A DNA stretch of 64,000 nucleotides. Origin: Muribaculaceae bacterium (GTDB lineage Bacteria > Bacteroidota > Bacteroidia > Bacteroidales > Muribaculaceae). The notes under the pieces are model-generated. The model saw nothing but the letters and a program-made list of their open reading frames with translations, made no database searches and was not told the DNA's origin. The position numbers and the translations under genes were made by a program. This document shows positions 55,114 through 64,000 of this stretch, piece by piece. The stretch is from NCBI GenBank assembly GCA_022509165.1, contig JAFLTT010000007.1, positions 1 through 64,000 on the forward strand, given 5' to 3'. Position 1 is the first letter of the stretch; each line of letters begins with the position of its first letter.

Positions 55114-56472
55114 TTAGGGTAAAGACTGAATAAATAATTTAATATCTTCAAGTACTTCCGGAGAAATAGTTTCTTCTATTTCTGCGTATTCAGTAAATTT
55201 CCCGGTCTTGCTATGTTGCATAAGATGATTAAGTTCCGGATATACCTTAACTTTTATATCCGGTTTATTTTTTTCGAGTACCGGTAAGTTTAAAGAAGGA
55301 GGAACTTGGGTATCATTCTGTCCGTAGAGCATAAAAACCGGGACAGAAATATTTTTAATGTCCTCCATGGGATCATAGTTGATAAAATATTTCACCCATG
55401 GACTTAGGTCAGAGAAATTGTCCCGTAAATTCTTTGCTAAGGGAGCTATAACGGGATTAGAAAGATTTTCCTCAGAAAAAATAGCATATCTGGATTCATC
55501 AAATGTAACGGGATTTTTCTCTTTCTGACTGTCAAACAAACCTTGCATTGCATCAATATACATTGAGACATACTCTTCCGGTAAGCCGCCATCCTTTAAT
55601 AAAAACTCATTTTGAAAAATCAGTATACTATCACCCGGAACAGTAGGTCCACCTATTTCTATTATAAAATCAATAAGGTTGCCTTCGTTGGCAACCTTAT
55701 CAGCAATAAGACCTCCTTCGCTGTGACCTATTACCCCAATTTTTGAAAAACCCTTATTTTTTAGGAATTTTATAGCACCAAGAGCGTCCATAGCATTTTC
55801 ATAGGTTGTTGGGTTTGGCGATTGTCCGGTAGAAGCATCAAAGCCCCGGTCGTCATATCTTAACGATGCTATACCGTTGCGAGCAAGGTAGTCGGCTATT
55901 ACTGCAAAAGGTTTGTGTCCAAATATTTCTTCATCACGGTTTTGTGTTCCGCTTCCATTTATTAGGAGTACGACAGGCACTCGAGAGTCGGCAAAATCAG
56001 GCTTTAATAATGTGCCATAAAGATTGGCATTATCCAAAGATGATTGAAAAATAACTTCTTCGTTAAGATAAGGAAACGGTGGTTGGGGAGTCTGAGGTCT
56101 GTTCCATGAGGTCACTTTAGGTTTTAGGATCAATGGGAGTGATAAGGGTCCCTGTGTAAAATCTCCTTTAATGGAATCCCCCTCCCGTTTTCCTTTATAC
56201 CGGAGCATTAGTTGTGGTACTGCAAGATTAATAGAGTCAGAACTAATATAATCTACTTCTACCGGTATTCCATAAGCACCTTGATCAGGAGAATCCATAG
56301 TTACTACCGTTGATTCTCCGCTATTGCTGATATTTATACCAAGCCTTAAACCCATTTCCGGATTTATCATCAATTTACCTTCCCAATTTCCCTCAAGATT
56401 TGAAGCATTGAGGTGCCCTGAAATGCAGAAAAATATAAAACTAAAGATTAAAAAAGAGAATCTTTTTTGCAT
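55114..56472 (-). CDS. Exported alpha/beta hydrolase
   Basis: A 452-residue protein with a signal peptide (FSFLIFSFIFFCISGHLNA, cleavage near LNA-S). A beta-rich N-terminal domain of about 110 residues (LEGNWEGKLMIN, MGLRLGINIS) follows. The hydrolase core contains INGSGTQNRDEE for the oxyanion region, the nucleophile elbow GVIGHSEGGLIA, LYGQNDTQVP with the Asp and ELNHLMQ with the His. The triad is complete. Family members include peptidases and esterases, so the substrate is open. It is the last gene downstream of lpxA and cdsA on the same strand. Confidence 0.88.
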   Translation of the reverse strand: MQKRFSFLIFSFIFFCISGHLNASNLEGNWEGKLMINPEMGLRLGINISNSGESTVVTMDSPDQGAYGIPVEVDYISSDSINLAVPQLMLRYKGKREGDSIKGDFTQGPLSLPLILKPKVTSWNRPQTPQPPFPYLNEEVIFQSSLDNANLYGTLLKPDFADSRVPVVLLINGSGTQNRDEEIFGHKPFAVIADYLARNGIASLRYDDRGFDASTGQSPNPTTYENAMDALGAIKFLKNKGFSKIGVIGHSEGGLIADKVANEGNLIDFIIEIGGPTVPGDSILIFQNEFLLKDGGLPEEYVSMYIDAMQGLFDSQKEKNPVTFDESRYAIFSEENLSNPVIAPLAKNLRDNFSDLSPWVKYFINYDPMEDIKNISVPVFMLYGQNDTQVPPSLNLPVLEKNKPDIKVKVYPELNHLMQHSKTGKFTEYAEIEETISPEVLEDIKLFIQSLP

Positions 56473-56512
56473 AGATTCAAATTTTAGTATTTTACTAAAA
56501 CAAAAGTTACCA

Positions 56513-57328
56513 CTAACGAATCAGTAACTCTACAATCACTACAAATATAAAGGTAGCAGGCATGACAAGCAGAAGGGAATCAATCCTGTCTAATATTCCA
56601 CCATGACCCGGTATAAGAGAGCCGGAATCTTTTATATTTAAACTCCTTTTCATTAAAGACTCCACTAAATCACCCCATGTGGAAAATAGTGTTATTACAG
56701 TAGCAAATATCAACCATGTTATAACATTCCATTTAATATCCCAGAAGAATCCGCCTCCGATTGCAAAGAGCCATCCGGCCAAAAGATTGAATCCTAAACC
56801 GCCAAAAAAGCCCTCCCAAGATTTTTTCGGAGAAACTCTTTCAAAAAGTCGATGTTTTCCTAAAAGAGATCCCACTACGAAGGCTCCCGTATCATTAATC
56901 CAGATCATGAGGAATATTGCAAGAACAAGATGAAGACCCACAAAATATCCTAAGGATGTCATTGTAGCCATTGGGACCCCTATATATATCTGAGTCATAA
57001 GAGAAACGGCTAAGCTTCTAATAGGACGGTCGTTTCTGACATACAATTGCAGTATCATCCTGAAAAGAAACACTACAATCCATCCTAACAATGGATATAG
57101 CAACCAGGCAAAAGACAAAAACACTATACCGGCCGCATCTAAAAAGAGGGTGGGCAATGTGCTTTCCGTTATCCCTTCACAAATTTTTTCAAATTCTATA
57201 ACGGCCAAGATACCGAAGAGAGAGGCCATTATTGAGAAAGGAATGTTACCCCAAAAAATACAGCCTACAATTATTCCAACATATACTATTCCGGAGAGTG
57301 ATCTGACGAGCCAACTTTTAAACTTCAT
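56513..57328 (-). CDS. cdsA: Phosphatidate cytidylyltransferase
   Basis: Makes CDP-diacylglycerol from phosphatidate and CTP, the branch point of phospholipid synthesis in the inner membrane. The 271-residue protein has eight or so hydrophobic helices (IVYVGIIVGCIFWG, VIVFLFRMIL, LVLAIFLMIWINDTGAF and others). It also carries the C-terminal signature MKRSLNIKDSGSLIPGHGGILDRIDSLL near residues 228-255, which includes the metal-binding Asp. It lies 52 bp downstream of lpxA on the minus strand; both serve lipid production. Confidence 0.96.
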   Translation of the reverse strand: MKFKSWLVRSLSGIVYVGIIVGCIFWGNIPFSIMASLFGILAVIEFEKICEGITESTLPTLFLDAAGIVFLSFAWLLYPLLGWIVVFLFRMILQLYVRNDRPIRSLAVSLMTQIYIGVPMATMTSLGYFVGLHLVLAIFLMIWINDTGAFVVGSLLGKHRLFERVSPKKSWEGFFGGLGFNLLAGWLFAIGGGFFWDIKWNVITWLIFATVITLFSTWGDLVESLMKRSLNIKDSGSLIPGHGGILDRIDSLLLVMPATFIFVVIVELLIR

Positions 57329-57380
57329 CTTCTTTGAGGAAAAAATGTCACCACCAAAATGCTCCTTTAATTCAGAAGCC

Positions 57381-58181
57381 TTAATAATCTAATGAATCCC
57401 GGAGAGGCACTGCAGCAAGCAAGAGGTCATGATCCTCTATGAATTTAATAATAGCGTCTCTTTCCGGTGAAGGCTCTATATCGTCTTGAATTCTTCTTAA
57501 TGCATTGAAAACTGAAGTGCCTGTCTGATAAACATGTCTGTAACATTTGGCTATGTCATCTATTATATTTTCAGGTTTATTAGCCTTTCCTAATACAAAA
57601 GCATTTACTCCAAAATAACTTATAGGATTATGAGCCATCACTGCATAGGGTGGGACATGACCGTTAACTCTACAACCTCCTTTGATTAAAGCCCATTCAC
57701 CTATATGACATTTCTCATGTACCAATGCATTGGATGAAAGTATACAATAATTGCCAATTTCTACATTACCGGCCACTTTTACAGCATTGCCAAGCACGCA
57801 ATAATTTCCCACTTTTGAATCATGCCCTATATGTGTCTGAGCCAAAATAAAAGAATTACTTCCAATTTCGGTCTTACCATTCAGGTCTATGCTGCGGTTT
57901 ATGATTACCTGTTCCCGAATCTTATTATTATCGCCAATCACTACAAAAGAATCCTGACCTTTCCATCTGAAATCCTGAGGAGTGGCGGATATAATTGCAT
58001 TCTCAAAAATCTCATTGTTTTTACCGATTCTTGCTCCCGATAAAATGGAAGCATGAGGATGTATATGGGTGCCGTCACCTATTTCCACATTCTTGTCGAT
58101 AAATGCAAATGCATCTACCACCACGTCTTTACCTATCTTTGCTTCGGGATGGATGTAGGCTAAATTACTGAGTACTGACAT
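57381..58181 (-). CDS. lpxA: UDP-N-acetylglucosamine acyltransferase
   Basis: First step of lipid A synthesis: transfers a 3-hydroxyacyl chain from ACP to UDP-GlcNAc. The 266-residue protein is a left-handed beta-helix of hexapeptide repeats (IHPEAKIGKDVVV, VEIGDGTHIHPHASI, VEIGNYCILSSNALV) with the catalytic pair in THIGHD (His117, His120). A C-terminal helical part follows (NIIDDIAKCYRHVYQTG). The usual lpxD, lpxC and fabZ neighbours are missing upstream; here it precedes cdsA. A possible -7-like element TAAATTCG occurs on the minus strand at 58211-58218. Confidence 0.96.
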   Translation of the reverse strand: MSVLSNLAYIHPEAKIGKDVVVDAFAFIDKNVEIGDGTHIHPHASILSGARIGKNNEIFENAIISATPQDFRWKGQDSFVVIGDNNKIREQVIINRSIDLNGKTEIGSNSFILAQTHIGHDSKVGNYCVLGNAVKVAGNVEIGNYCILSSNALVHEKCHIGEWALIKGGCRVNGHVPPYAVMAHNPISYFGVNAFVLGKANKPENIIDDIAKCYRHVYQTGTSVFNALRRIQDDIEPSPERDAIIKFIEDHDLLLAAVPLRDSLDY

Positions 58182-58254
58182 AAATGGCTGAAATTAGATT
58201 TATGGGTTAACGAATTTACCTTTTTATATAAAAGGGGTTATGAATATTAACTAA

Positions 58255-58293
58255 ATCAGGTTATAAAGTTAATAAATAACTTTATAACCTGAT
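58255..58293. terminator. 16-bp inverted repeat after the efflux operon
   Basis: ATCAGGTTATAAAGTT (58255-58270) is an exact reverse complement of AACTTTATAACCTGAT (58278-58293) around a 7-nt loop. It lies 45 bp after the last efflux gene on the minus strand. The following minus-strand bases are only moderately T-rich, so it is a likely but not textbook terminator. Confidence 0.7.
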
Positions 58294-58338
58294 AATAAAA
58301 AAGAAATCTTTCTTAGAAATTATAGAAAAGAAAGAAAG

Positions 58339-59733
58339 TTATCTTCCTCCACCTACGGCTTGATAAAGAGATATCAGGGCACTTGCTCTGTCATGCCAGT
58401 TGGTGATGCAACTTAATTGAGCTGCCAATAAACTTGAACGGGCAGTTAGAACCTCCAGATATGTAGTACTTTGATTGTACATGAAAAGTTCGTTGGTATA
58501 ATCCACTGATTTTTCAAGTTGGTCAACCTGAAGTTGGAGATATGTGTTTTGTTCCACGCATTTATTATAGTTCACCAGAGCATCACTCACATCGGCGCTT
58601 GCTGTAAGCACTGCATATTCAAAATTGTTCAAAGCTTGCTTTTGCTGTGCTTTTGCTGCTTCAAGAGTTGCGATATTCTGACCACGTGAAAAAATTGGTG
58701 CCACAATAGAACCTGCCAATTGAATAAACCAGTCGCCCGGATTCTTTATTATAGCTCCCAATAAGTTGGTGAATCCACCTTGTGCTGAAATCACAATGCT
58801 TGGATAAAAGTTAGTACGAGCCGAATTGGTGGTATAATAGGCAGTTGCCAATGCTCTTTCCATAGCTCTTACATCGGGCCTGGTAGCGAGATATGACACA
58901 GGTATACCATTTATAACCTCCTCCGGAATAGTAAAAGTAAGATCACCTGTCACTGTCCATTCATGTGGATATTCATTTAGGAGCAACGACATAGAATTCT
59001 GGAGTTGATTTATGGAATTTTCTAATACAGGAATAGTGCTTTTAATATTATAATAATTAGCCCTACTCTGTACAACTGCAGCTTCATTAGTGCGTCCGGC
59101 ATCTTTTAAAAGTTCCATAGATGTCACCTGTTCCTCCCATATTTCGGAAGTACGCTTGGTGAGACCTAGTTGCTGATGAAGCATGACCAGTGAGTAATAG
59201 ATATTAGCAACTCCACATACTATCTGAGAATGTACGGCTTGTTCGTAATCCTGCATCATTTCCAGATTTGTTTTGGCTCCTCTTTTCCTATTGAGGATTT
59301 TAGCAAAGGCATCTATTTCCCAAGATAAAGCGGCCGGGATAGTGTAAGTCCAATTAATCGTGCTACCGGCATAACTGGCCCCTGCGCCGTTGGGATTAAT
59401 GGAAAGAGATGGGAAATAACTGAGTTTTGCTCCCTTTAGCTGGGCATTGGCGATATCTACATTCAGTCGGGCATTCTCCAAATCTTTATTATTTTCCAAG
59501 GCCTTTTCTATATAGCCTTGCAGAATCGGATCTTGAAAAATGTCTTTCCACCCCAGATAGGGAAGGGAAGTAGAATCCACTTTCTCCTCGAGAGCCTTGG
59601 CATAATCTTCCACTATGGGACTTGCATCAGTAGGCAACTCATATTTCTTATAAATATGGCAACTTGAGAAGGCGAAGGCCACAATAGCCACACCTCCATA
59701 TCCTAATATTCTTTTTATCAAATTATTATTCAT
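58339..59733 (-). CDS. Outer membrane efflux lipoprotein (TolC/NodT type)
   Basis: Outer-membrane channel of a tripartite pump. The 464-residue protein has a lipobox (FAFSSCHIYKKYELP, Cys near residue 25). Two repeated OEP domains follow with long coiled helices (NKDLENARLNVDIANAQL, LLKDAGRTNEAAVVQSRANYYNIKS, LEAAKAQQKQALNNFEYAVLTASADVSDAL) and the WEIDAFAKILNRKRGAK motif. It starts within the last 8 bp of the RND gene, so it is translationally coupled to it. It is the last gene of the efflux operon and is followed by the inverted repeat at 58255. Confidence 0.95.
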   Translation of the reverse strand: MNNNLIKRILGYGGVAIVAFAFSSCHIYKKYELPTDASPIVEDYAKALEEKVDSTSLPYLGWKDIFQDPILQGYIEKALENNKDLENARLNVDIANAQLKGAKLSYFPSLSINPNGAGASYAGSTINWTYTIPAALSWEIDAFAKILNRKRGAKTNLEMMQDYEQAVHSQIVCGVANIYYSLVMLHQQLGLTKRTSEIWEEQVTSMELLKDAGRTNEAAVVQSRANYYNIKSTIPVLENSINQLQNSMSLLLNEYPHEWTVTGDLTFTIPEEVINGIPVSYLATRPDVRAMERALATAYYTTNSARTNFYPSIVISAQGGFTNLLGAIIKNPGDWFIQLAGSIVAPIFSRGQNIATLEAAKAQQKQALNNFEYAVLTASADVSDALVNYNKCVEQNTYLQLQVDQLEKSVDYTNELFMYNQSTTYLEVLTARSSLLAAQLSCITNWHDRASALISLYQAVGGGR

Positions 59734-62700
59734 GTCTTATGGCATATTGTTCAAGTTCAGATGAAATTTGAGAATTGTCGGTATCTTCCCATCTTGGTGG
59801 AGAGATTTTTTCCTGAAGAGTCTGGAAAGCAATAAACAGGGCTGGCACAATCAATACCTGAAGCACCATACCAATGAGCATACCACCGATTGCACCGGAA
59901 CCGAGCGCCTGGTTACCGTTACGTCCTGCACCATGAGCAAACATCATAGGTAGAAGACCGATAATCATAGCTAAAGAGGTCATAAGAATTGGTCGTAGAC
60001 GGGCTACTGCACCCGCTATGGCTGCTTTTACTATACCCATGCCAGTCTTGCGTCGGTCGAGTGCGAATTCCACAATCAGAATTGCATTCTTTGCTAAAAG
60101 ACCTATAAGCATGATAAGAGCAATCTGCAGATATATGTTGTTAGGTATATCCATCATGTGGGCAAATACGAAAGTACCCATAAGTCCGAAAGGCACTGAA
60201 AGAATAACGGCCCATGGCAACATATAACTTTCATATTGTGCTGACAGAATCAAATATACAAACAGGAGCACAAGGGCGAATACATATCCTGTTCCACCAC
60301 TGGATCCGCTTGCTTCCTCACGTGTCATACCTGAATACTCATATCCATAACCTTGAGGCAAAGTAGCATTTGCTATCTCATTGATTGTCTCAATTGCTAT
60401 ACCGGAGGATACGCCCGGTGCCGGAGTTCCGGTTATAGAGATGGCGGTAAACATGTTGAATCGGTCGATCAGGTCCGGTCCATAAACACGGGTCAATTTC
60501 ACAAAATTGTCGATCGGTGCCATTTCTTCACCATTTCGGATCTTGATTTTCTTCAGCGTTTCCGGAGATACACGAGCGTCAGGCTCAGCCTGCATCATTA
60601 CTCTATATAGTTTACCATAGCTGTTGAAATTGGAGATATACATACCTCCATAATATCCCTGGAGTGCATTCAAAATGGCATTCTGAGTTAAACCGGCTTG
60701 CTTAACTTTAGCCACATCTATTTCTACCAGATATTGAGGGAACGACGGGTTAAAGTTTGAATATGCCATCTGAATATTCGGAGAAGCGTTAAGAGCTCCG
60801 ATGAATTGCTGGTAAATCTGGAAAAATTTATCCAGAGAACCACCGGTCTTGTCTTGAAGTTTTATTTCAAAACCATTTGTTGCCGAATATCCGGAAATCA
60901 TCGGTGGCTGGAAGAACATAATACGTCCATCTTTCACCACACTTGTCTTCATGAACAATTGTCCAAGGATAGCCTGTGCGCTTTCTGTCTTTTCATCTCG
61001 TTCATCCCATGGTTTTAGTTTGATGATGAATGAACCATAGGTATTACCTTGTCCACCAACGAAACTATAACCTGTAATCGCTGTACGGCTTTTTATGGCC
61101 GGAATGGTGCCGATGATGCTGTCTACCTGATTCATCACGCTTTGAGTCTTTTCTTGAGAGGTAGCAGGAGGTAGAGTCACAGCACCCATGATAGTTCCGG
61201 TGTCTTCAGTTGGTACAAGTTCGGTAGGAGTCCGCGCCATCAGAATTACTAAACCGCCAATTGCAAGGGCAACAACCACAAAACTAACTATCTTATGACC
61301 TGAGAACCATTGTACAGCCTTTTTATATACTTTAAGTAAATTTTCAAAAGCTTTATTGAAGGCTTGAATGAATGATTTGGTAAAAATACCTATCAAGGCC
61401 ACCACAGCCACACATACCGCGATTACTCCTTCAGCAACATTTTCAAACATATACCATCCTAAAACGAGGAATACAATTGCTGCACAAAGGAATATTACTG
61501 TTACAATAGGAGGAAGAGTAAATCTTTTCTTATAACTTGATACCACCGTCTTGGCTGCTTCACCGTAAGCCTGTGACATTCTTTCTTTCAAAGAAGAATT
61601 GTCGTCATGACCTTTAAGGAAGATGGCACAAAGTGCCGGTGACAAGGTCAATGCATTAACGGCGGAAATACCAATGGCCATAGCCATTGTAAGACCAAAC
61701 TGACGGTAAAAAATACCTGATGTGCCACCCAGGAAAGAAACCGGGATAAACACAAGCATCATCACCAGTGTGATGGATATAAGTGCACCTGCAATTTCGT
61801 TCATAGCGTCTATCGAGGCCTTACGTGCAGACTTGTAACCTTGGTCAAGTTTTGCGTGCACTGCCTCCACCACCACTATAGCATCGTCTACCACTATCGC
61901 AATAGCCAATACCAGAGCTGAAAGGGTAAGCAGGTTGAGAGTAAATCCAAATATGTATAAAAGGAAGAATGTACCTACTAAAGCAACCGGAATTGCAATC
62001 ATAGGAATTAGAGTTGACCTGATGTCTTGGAGGAATATAAACACCACCAGGAACACAAGAATAAATGCCTCTATAAGCGTCTTAATAACTTCATGGATTG
62101 AAGCGTAAAGAAACTCATTGACACTCATCGTTGTGATCAATTGCATACCTGCAGGCAGAGATTTCCGGGCATCGTCCATCAATTTCTCGATGTCCTTGAT
62201 AACTTGGGTAGCATTTGAACCTGCAGACTGGAAGATAATAGCTGAACTACCGATATGTCCGTCATTCAAGTTCTGGAAACTATAAGTAAGACGTCCGAGT
62301 TCTACATCTGCCACATCTTTTAAACGAAGTATCTCACCATCCGGTGTGGCACGAAGAATTATATTTTCAAATTCTGAACTTTCCTGCAAACGACCTTTAT
62401 ATCTGAGCACATATTGGAAACTCTGGTTGCCTTGTTCTCCAAACTGACCCGGAGCAGCTTCAACGTTCTGTTCAGCCAGGGCAGCAGAGATATCTGAGGG
62501 CTGGAGCTTGTATTGAGCCATTATGTCCGGTTTTAACCAGATTCGCATGGAATAATCTGCTCCGAAGGCCATTGCTTCACCTACACCGGCAACACGTTTG
62601 ATCTGCGGCAGAATGTTTATCGACATATAGTTATCGATAAACTGATTTGTATACCTGTCTTCCGGGTCATACATACCGATTACCATCAACATGGATGTCT

Positions 62701-63100
62701 GGCGCTTTTGGGTAATCACACCTACCTGGTTCACCTCAGAAGGCAGGAATGATGCAGCCTTTGCTACACGGTTTTGTACATCCACTGCAGCAATGTCTGG
62801 GTCTGCACCTTGCTTGAAGTGTACTTCAATGGTGGCACTACCGTTGTTGGCTGCGGAAGAAATCATATAATCCATGTTTTCAGCACCATTGATTTGTTCT
62901 TCCAAAGGCGCGATAACTGAATTAAGCACTGTCTGGGCATTTGCTCCGGTGTAAGTTGTTGTTACCCTTACGGTTGGAGGTGCGATATCTGGATATTGCT
63001 CAATCGGCAGGCTGAACAGACCAAGCAGACCGAAAATCACGATAAAAATCGAGATTACGGTAGACAACACCGGTCTGTTAATAAAAGTATCTAGTTTCAT
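59726..63100 (-). CDS. RND efflux pump permease, HAE1 family, enlarged linker
   Basis: Inner-membrane proton-driven exporter of hydrophobic and amphiphilic compounds. In the 1124-residue protein the N-terminus MKLDTFINRPVLSTVISI is typical. TM4 carries the proton-relay pair Asp405-Asp406 (AIVVDDAIVVVE), and the TM10 segment GLLAKNAILIVEFALD has the relay Lys. Compared with the usual 1030-1060 residues it is long: between SPALCAIFL (TM6 end) and VPTEDTG (after TM7) there are about 145 residues instead of about 80. They include two extra hydrophobic stretches near 528-551 and 555-574. It overlaps the outer-membrane gene by 8 bp and follows the adaptor gene by 42 bp. Confidence 0.95.
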   Translation of the reverse strand: MKLDTFINRPVLSTVISIFIVIFGLLGLFSLPIEQYPDIAPPTVRVTTTYTGANAQTVLNSVIAPLEEQINGAENMDYMISSAANNGSATIEVHFKQGADPDIAAVDVQNRVAKAASFLPSEVNQVGVITQKRQTSMLMVIGMYDPEDRYTNQFIDNYMSINILPQIKRVAGVGEAMAFGADYSMRIWLKPDIMAQYKLQPSDISAALAEQNVEAAPGQFGEQGNQSFQYVLRYKGRLQESSEFENIILRATPDGEILRLKDVADVELGRLTYSFQNLNDGHIGSSAIIFQSAGSNATQVIKDIEKLMDDARKSLPAGMQLITTMSVNEFLYASIHEVIKTLIEAFILVFLVVFIFLQDIRSTLIPMIAIPVALVGTFFLLYIFGFTLNLLTLSALVLAIAIVVDDAIVVVEAVHAKLDQGYKSARKASIDAMNEIAGALISITLVMMLVFIPVSFLGGTSGIFYRQFGLTMAMAIGISAVNALTLSPALCAIFLKGHDDNSSLKERMSQAYGEAAKTVVSSYKKRFTLPPIVTVIFLCAAIVFLVLGWYMFENVAEGVIAVCVAVVALIGIFTKSFIQAFNKAFENLLKVYKKAVQWFSGHKIVSFVVVALAIGGLVILMARTPTELVPTEDTGTIMGAVTLPPATSQEKTQSVMNQVDSIIGTIPAIKSRTAITGYSFVGGQGNTYGSFIIKLKPWDERDEKTESAQAILGQLFMKTSVVKDGRIMFFQPPMISGYSATNGFEIKLQDKTGGSLDKFFQIYQQFIGALNASPNIQMAYSNFNPSFPQYLVEIDVAKVKQAGLTQNAILNALQGYYGGMYISNFNSYGKLYRVMMQAEPDARVSPETLKKIKIRNGEEMAPIDNFVKLTRVYGPDLIDRFNMFTAISITGTPAPGVSSGIAIETINEIANATLPQGYGYEYSGMTREEASGSSGGTGYVFALVLLFVYLILSAQYESYMLPWAVILSVPFGLMGTFVFAHMMDIPNNIYLQIALIMLIGLLAKNAILIVEFALDRRKTGMGIVKAAIAGAVARLRPILMTSLAMIIGLLPMMFAHGAGRNGNQALGSGAIGGMLIGMVLQVLIVPALFIAFQTLQEKISPPRWEDTDNSQISSELEQYAIRHE

Positions 63101-63142
63101 GAGTTTTCTGACTTGTTAGTAGTCTAATTGGAAAGATAGGAA

Positions 63143-64000
63143 TTAATTTTCCGGTTGAGTAGCAGGAACTGCTGAGGGAGAAGAAGTCTCTTTTGGAGTG
63201 ATTGTCATACCGTCGGCCACAGATATTCCGATTCCTTCGGTCACTATTACATCTCCAGGTTTCAAACCAGATGTAACGATGTATTTCTTTCCATCGTTAA
63301 GTGGAGCCACTGTGATAGGTCTTGAATGTACTTTGGCAGAATCTCCAACAAGATAAACGAATTTCATGTCTTGCACCTCAAAAGTAGCATTCTGGGGTAC
63401 TTCCACTATGCCATCATGTTCCACGGGTATTAGGATGTTACCTGTATTGCCACTGTGCAACATTCCATCTGGATTTGGGAAAACTGCTTTGGCCTGTGCA
63501 CTTCCTGTAGCCGGGTCTATGACACCTGAGATTGCGGTTACTTTTCCTTTGTAGGGATAAATAGCTCCGGTGGCCAACTGAAGAGTTACTTCCGGCATAG
63601 AATCAACAGCCTGCTTTAGAGTTCTCTTTCCATTGTCTGTCAGGTCGAGAATAGTTTTCTCATTTAAAGAGAAATAAGCTTGCATGGAAGTATTGTTGGA
63701 AAGAATGGTCAGAAGGGTCTGTGGAGAAACTAAAGTACCTTCTTTATAAGGAATGGATCCGACTATGCCCGATACCGGTGCAGTGACTGTGGTATAGGAA
63801 AGATTTTTCTTTGCTGAAGTCAGGGCTGCCTGTGCTTGATTCAGCTGTGCTTTAGCAGCATTCAGACCATCCAGAGATGTCTGATAGGCAGAAGCGCTGA
63901 TAATATTCTTATCAAGCAGAATTTTGTTGTTATTGGCGTTAGTCTGGGCGGTATTCACATTGGCTTGGGCTACAGCCACTGCTGCCTGTGCCTGTTCCAC
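63143..64000 (-). CDS. Periplasmic adaptor subunit of the RND pump (partial)
   Basis: Membrane-fusion protein that joins the RND permease to the outer-membrane channel. The window holds the last 285 residues: the second half of the coiled-coil hairpin (EQAQAAVAVAQANVNTAQT, then SLDGLNAAKAQLNQAQAAL) and the lipoyl-domain return (YTTVTAPVSGIVGSIPYKEG). The beta-barrel and membrane-proximal domains follow (GTLVSPQTLLTI, ATFEVQDMKFVYLVG, VTSGLKPGDVIVTEG), then a short Ser/Pro-rich end. The N-terminus with signal peptide lies beyond position 64000. It is the first visible gene of the efflux operon; any regulator would also be outside. Confidence 0.94.
   Translation of the reverse strand: MEQAQAAVAVAQANVNTAQTNANNNKILLDKNIISASAYQTSLDGLNAAKAQLNQAQAALTSAKKNLSYTTVTAPVSGIVGSIPYKEGTLVSPQTLLTILSNNTSMQAYFSLNEKTILDLTDNGKRTLKQAVDSMPEVTLQLATGAIYPYKGKVTAISGVIDPATGSAQAKAVFPNPDGMLHSGNTGNILIPVEHDGIVEVPQNATFEVQDMKFVYLVGDSAKVHSRPITVAPLNDGKKYIVTSGLKPGDVIVTEGIGISVADGMTITPKETSSPSAVPATQPEN

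Overview
The window is about 64 kb of core, non-mobile chromosome from a member of the Bacteroidales (phylum Bacteroidota). The order fits this: the end of an rRNA operon, then rplM-rpsI-rpsB-tsf; tRNA-Tyr/Gly/Thr-tuf-tRNA-Trp-secE-nusG-rplKAJL-rpoBC; the gliding-type lipoprotein GldH; a RicT (PSP1) protein; an OmpH-like lipoprotein; and DUF4290 and DUF4954 proteins. Several promoters match the Bacteroidota pattern TTTG - 19 to 20 bp - TAnnTTTG, and Shine-Dalgarno sequences are weak or absent. A gut family such as the Muribaculaceae is plausible but is an inference. I see no phage, insertion sequence, CRISPR array or resistance island.

Layout. 1-500: 3' end of 23S rRNA, 5S rRNA and terminator. 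600-3722: rplM, rpsI, rpsB, tsf with structured leaders. 3736-7304 (minus): groEL, groES and a secreted Bacillus AmyE-like alpha-amylase. 7409-8726 (plus): nadC and a YraN nuclease-fold gene. 8761-14219 (minus): one operon of a coiled-coil protein, zapA, rny, ricT, gldH and cca. 14313-24994 (minus): lptD, an HD-domain protein, ilvE, a small secretion-tail-like protein, rpsA, a DUF4954 protein, hflX and an OmpH-like lipoprotein. 25079-31537 (plus): two pepD paralogues flanking a membrane-targeted muramidase, a NYN-domain protein and glmS. 31607-44568 (plus): the tRNA-tuf-sec-nus-rpl-rpo block. 44652-46466: pheS and nth. 46492-49431 (minus): aldo/keto reductase, rarA, HAD phosphatase. 49546-55064 (plus): FAD oxidoreductase, tsaB, DUF4290, murA, rimM, OmpA-like protein. 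55114-58181 (minus): alpha/beta hydrolase, cdsA, lpxA. 58255-64000 (minus): a tripartite RND efflux operon whose adaptor gene runs off the window.

Functionally the window is dominated by translation, transcription and protein folding, with several envelope functions (LptD, LpxA, CdsA, MurA, GlmS, muramidase, OmpH-like, OmpA-like, RND pump), RNA turnover and tRNA maturation (RNase Y, RicT, CCA enzyme, TsaB, RimM) and repair (Nth, RarA). I did not find a clearly new defence or metabolic system. The most interesting points are: an Asp in place of the catalytic Cys of MurA (expected fosfomycin resistance); the pepD-muramidase-pepD-NYN cluster; an RND pump with an extra hydrophobic insert; competing RNA pairings at rplL-rpoB; a four-hairpin rpsB leader; a triple half-site at the nadC promoter; a folded element upstream of glmS; a 17-bp perfect inverted repeat inside an HD-domain gene; and a small protein that looks like a type IX secretion tail without cargo.
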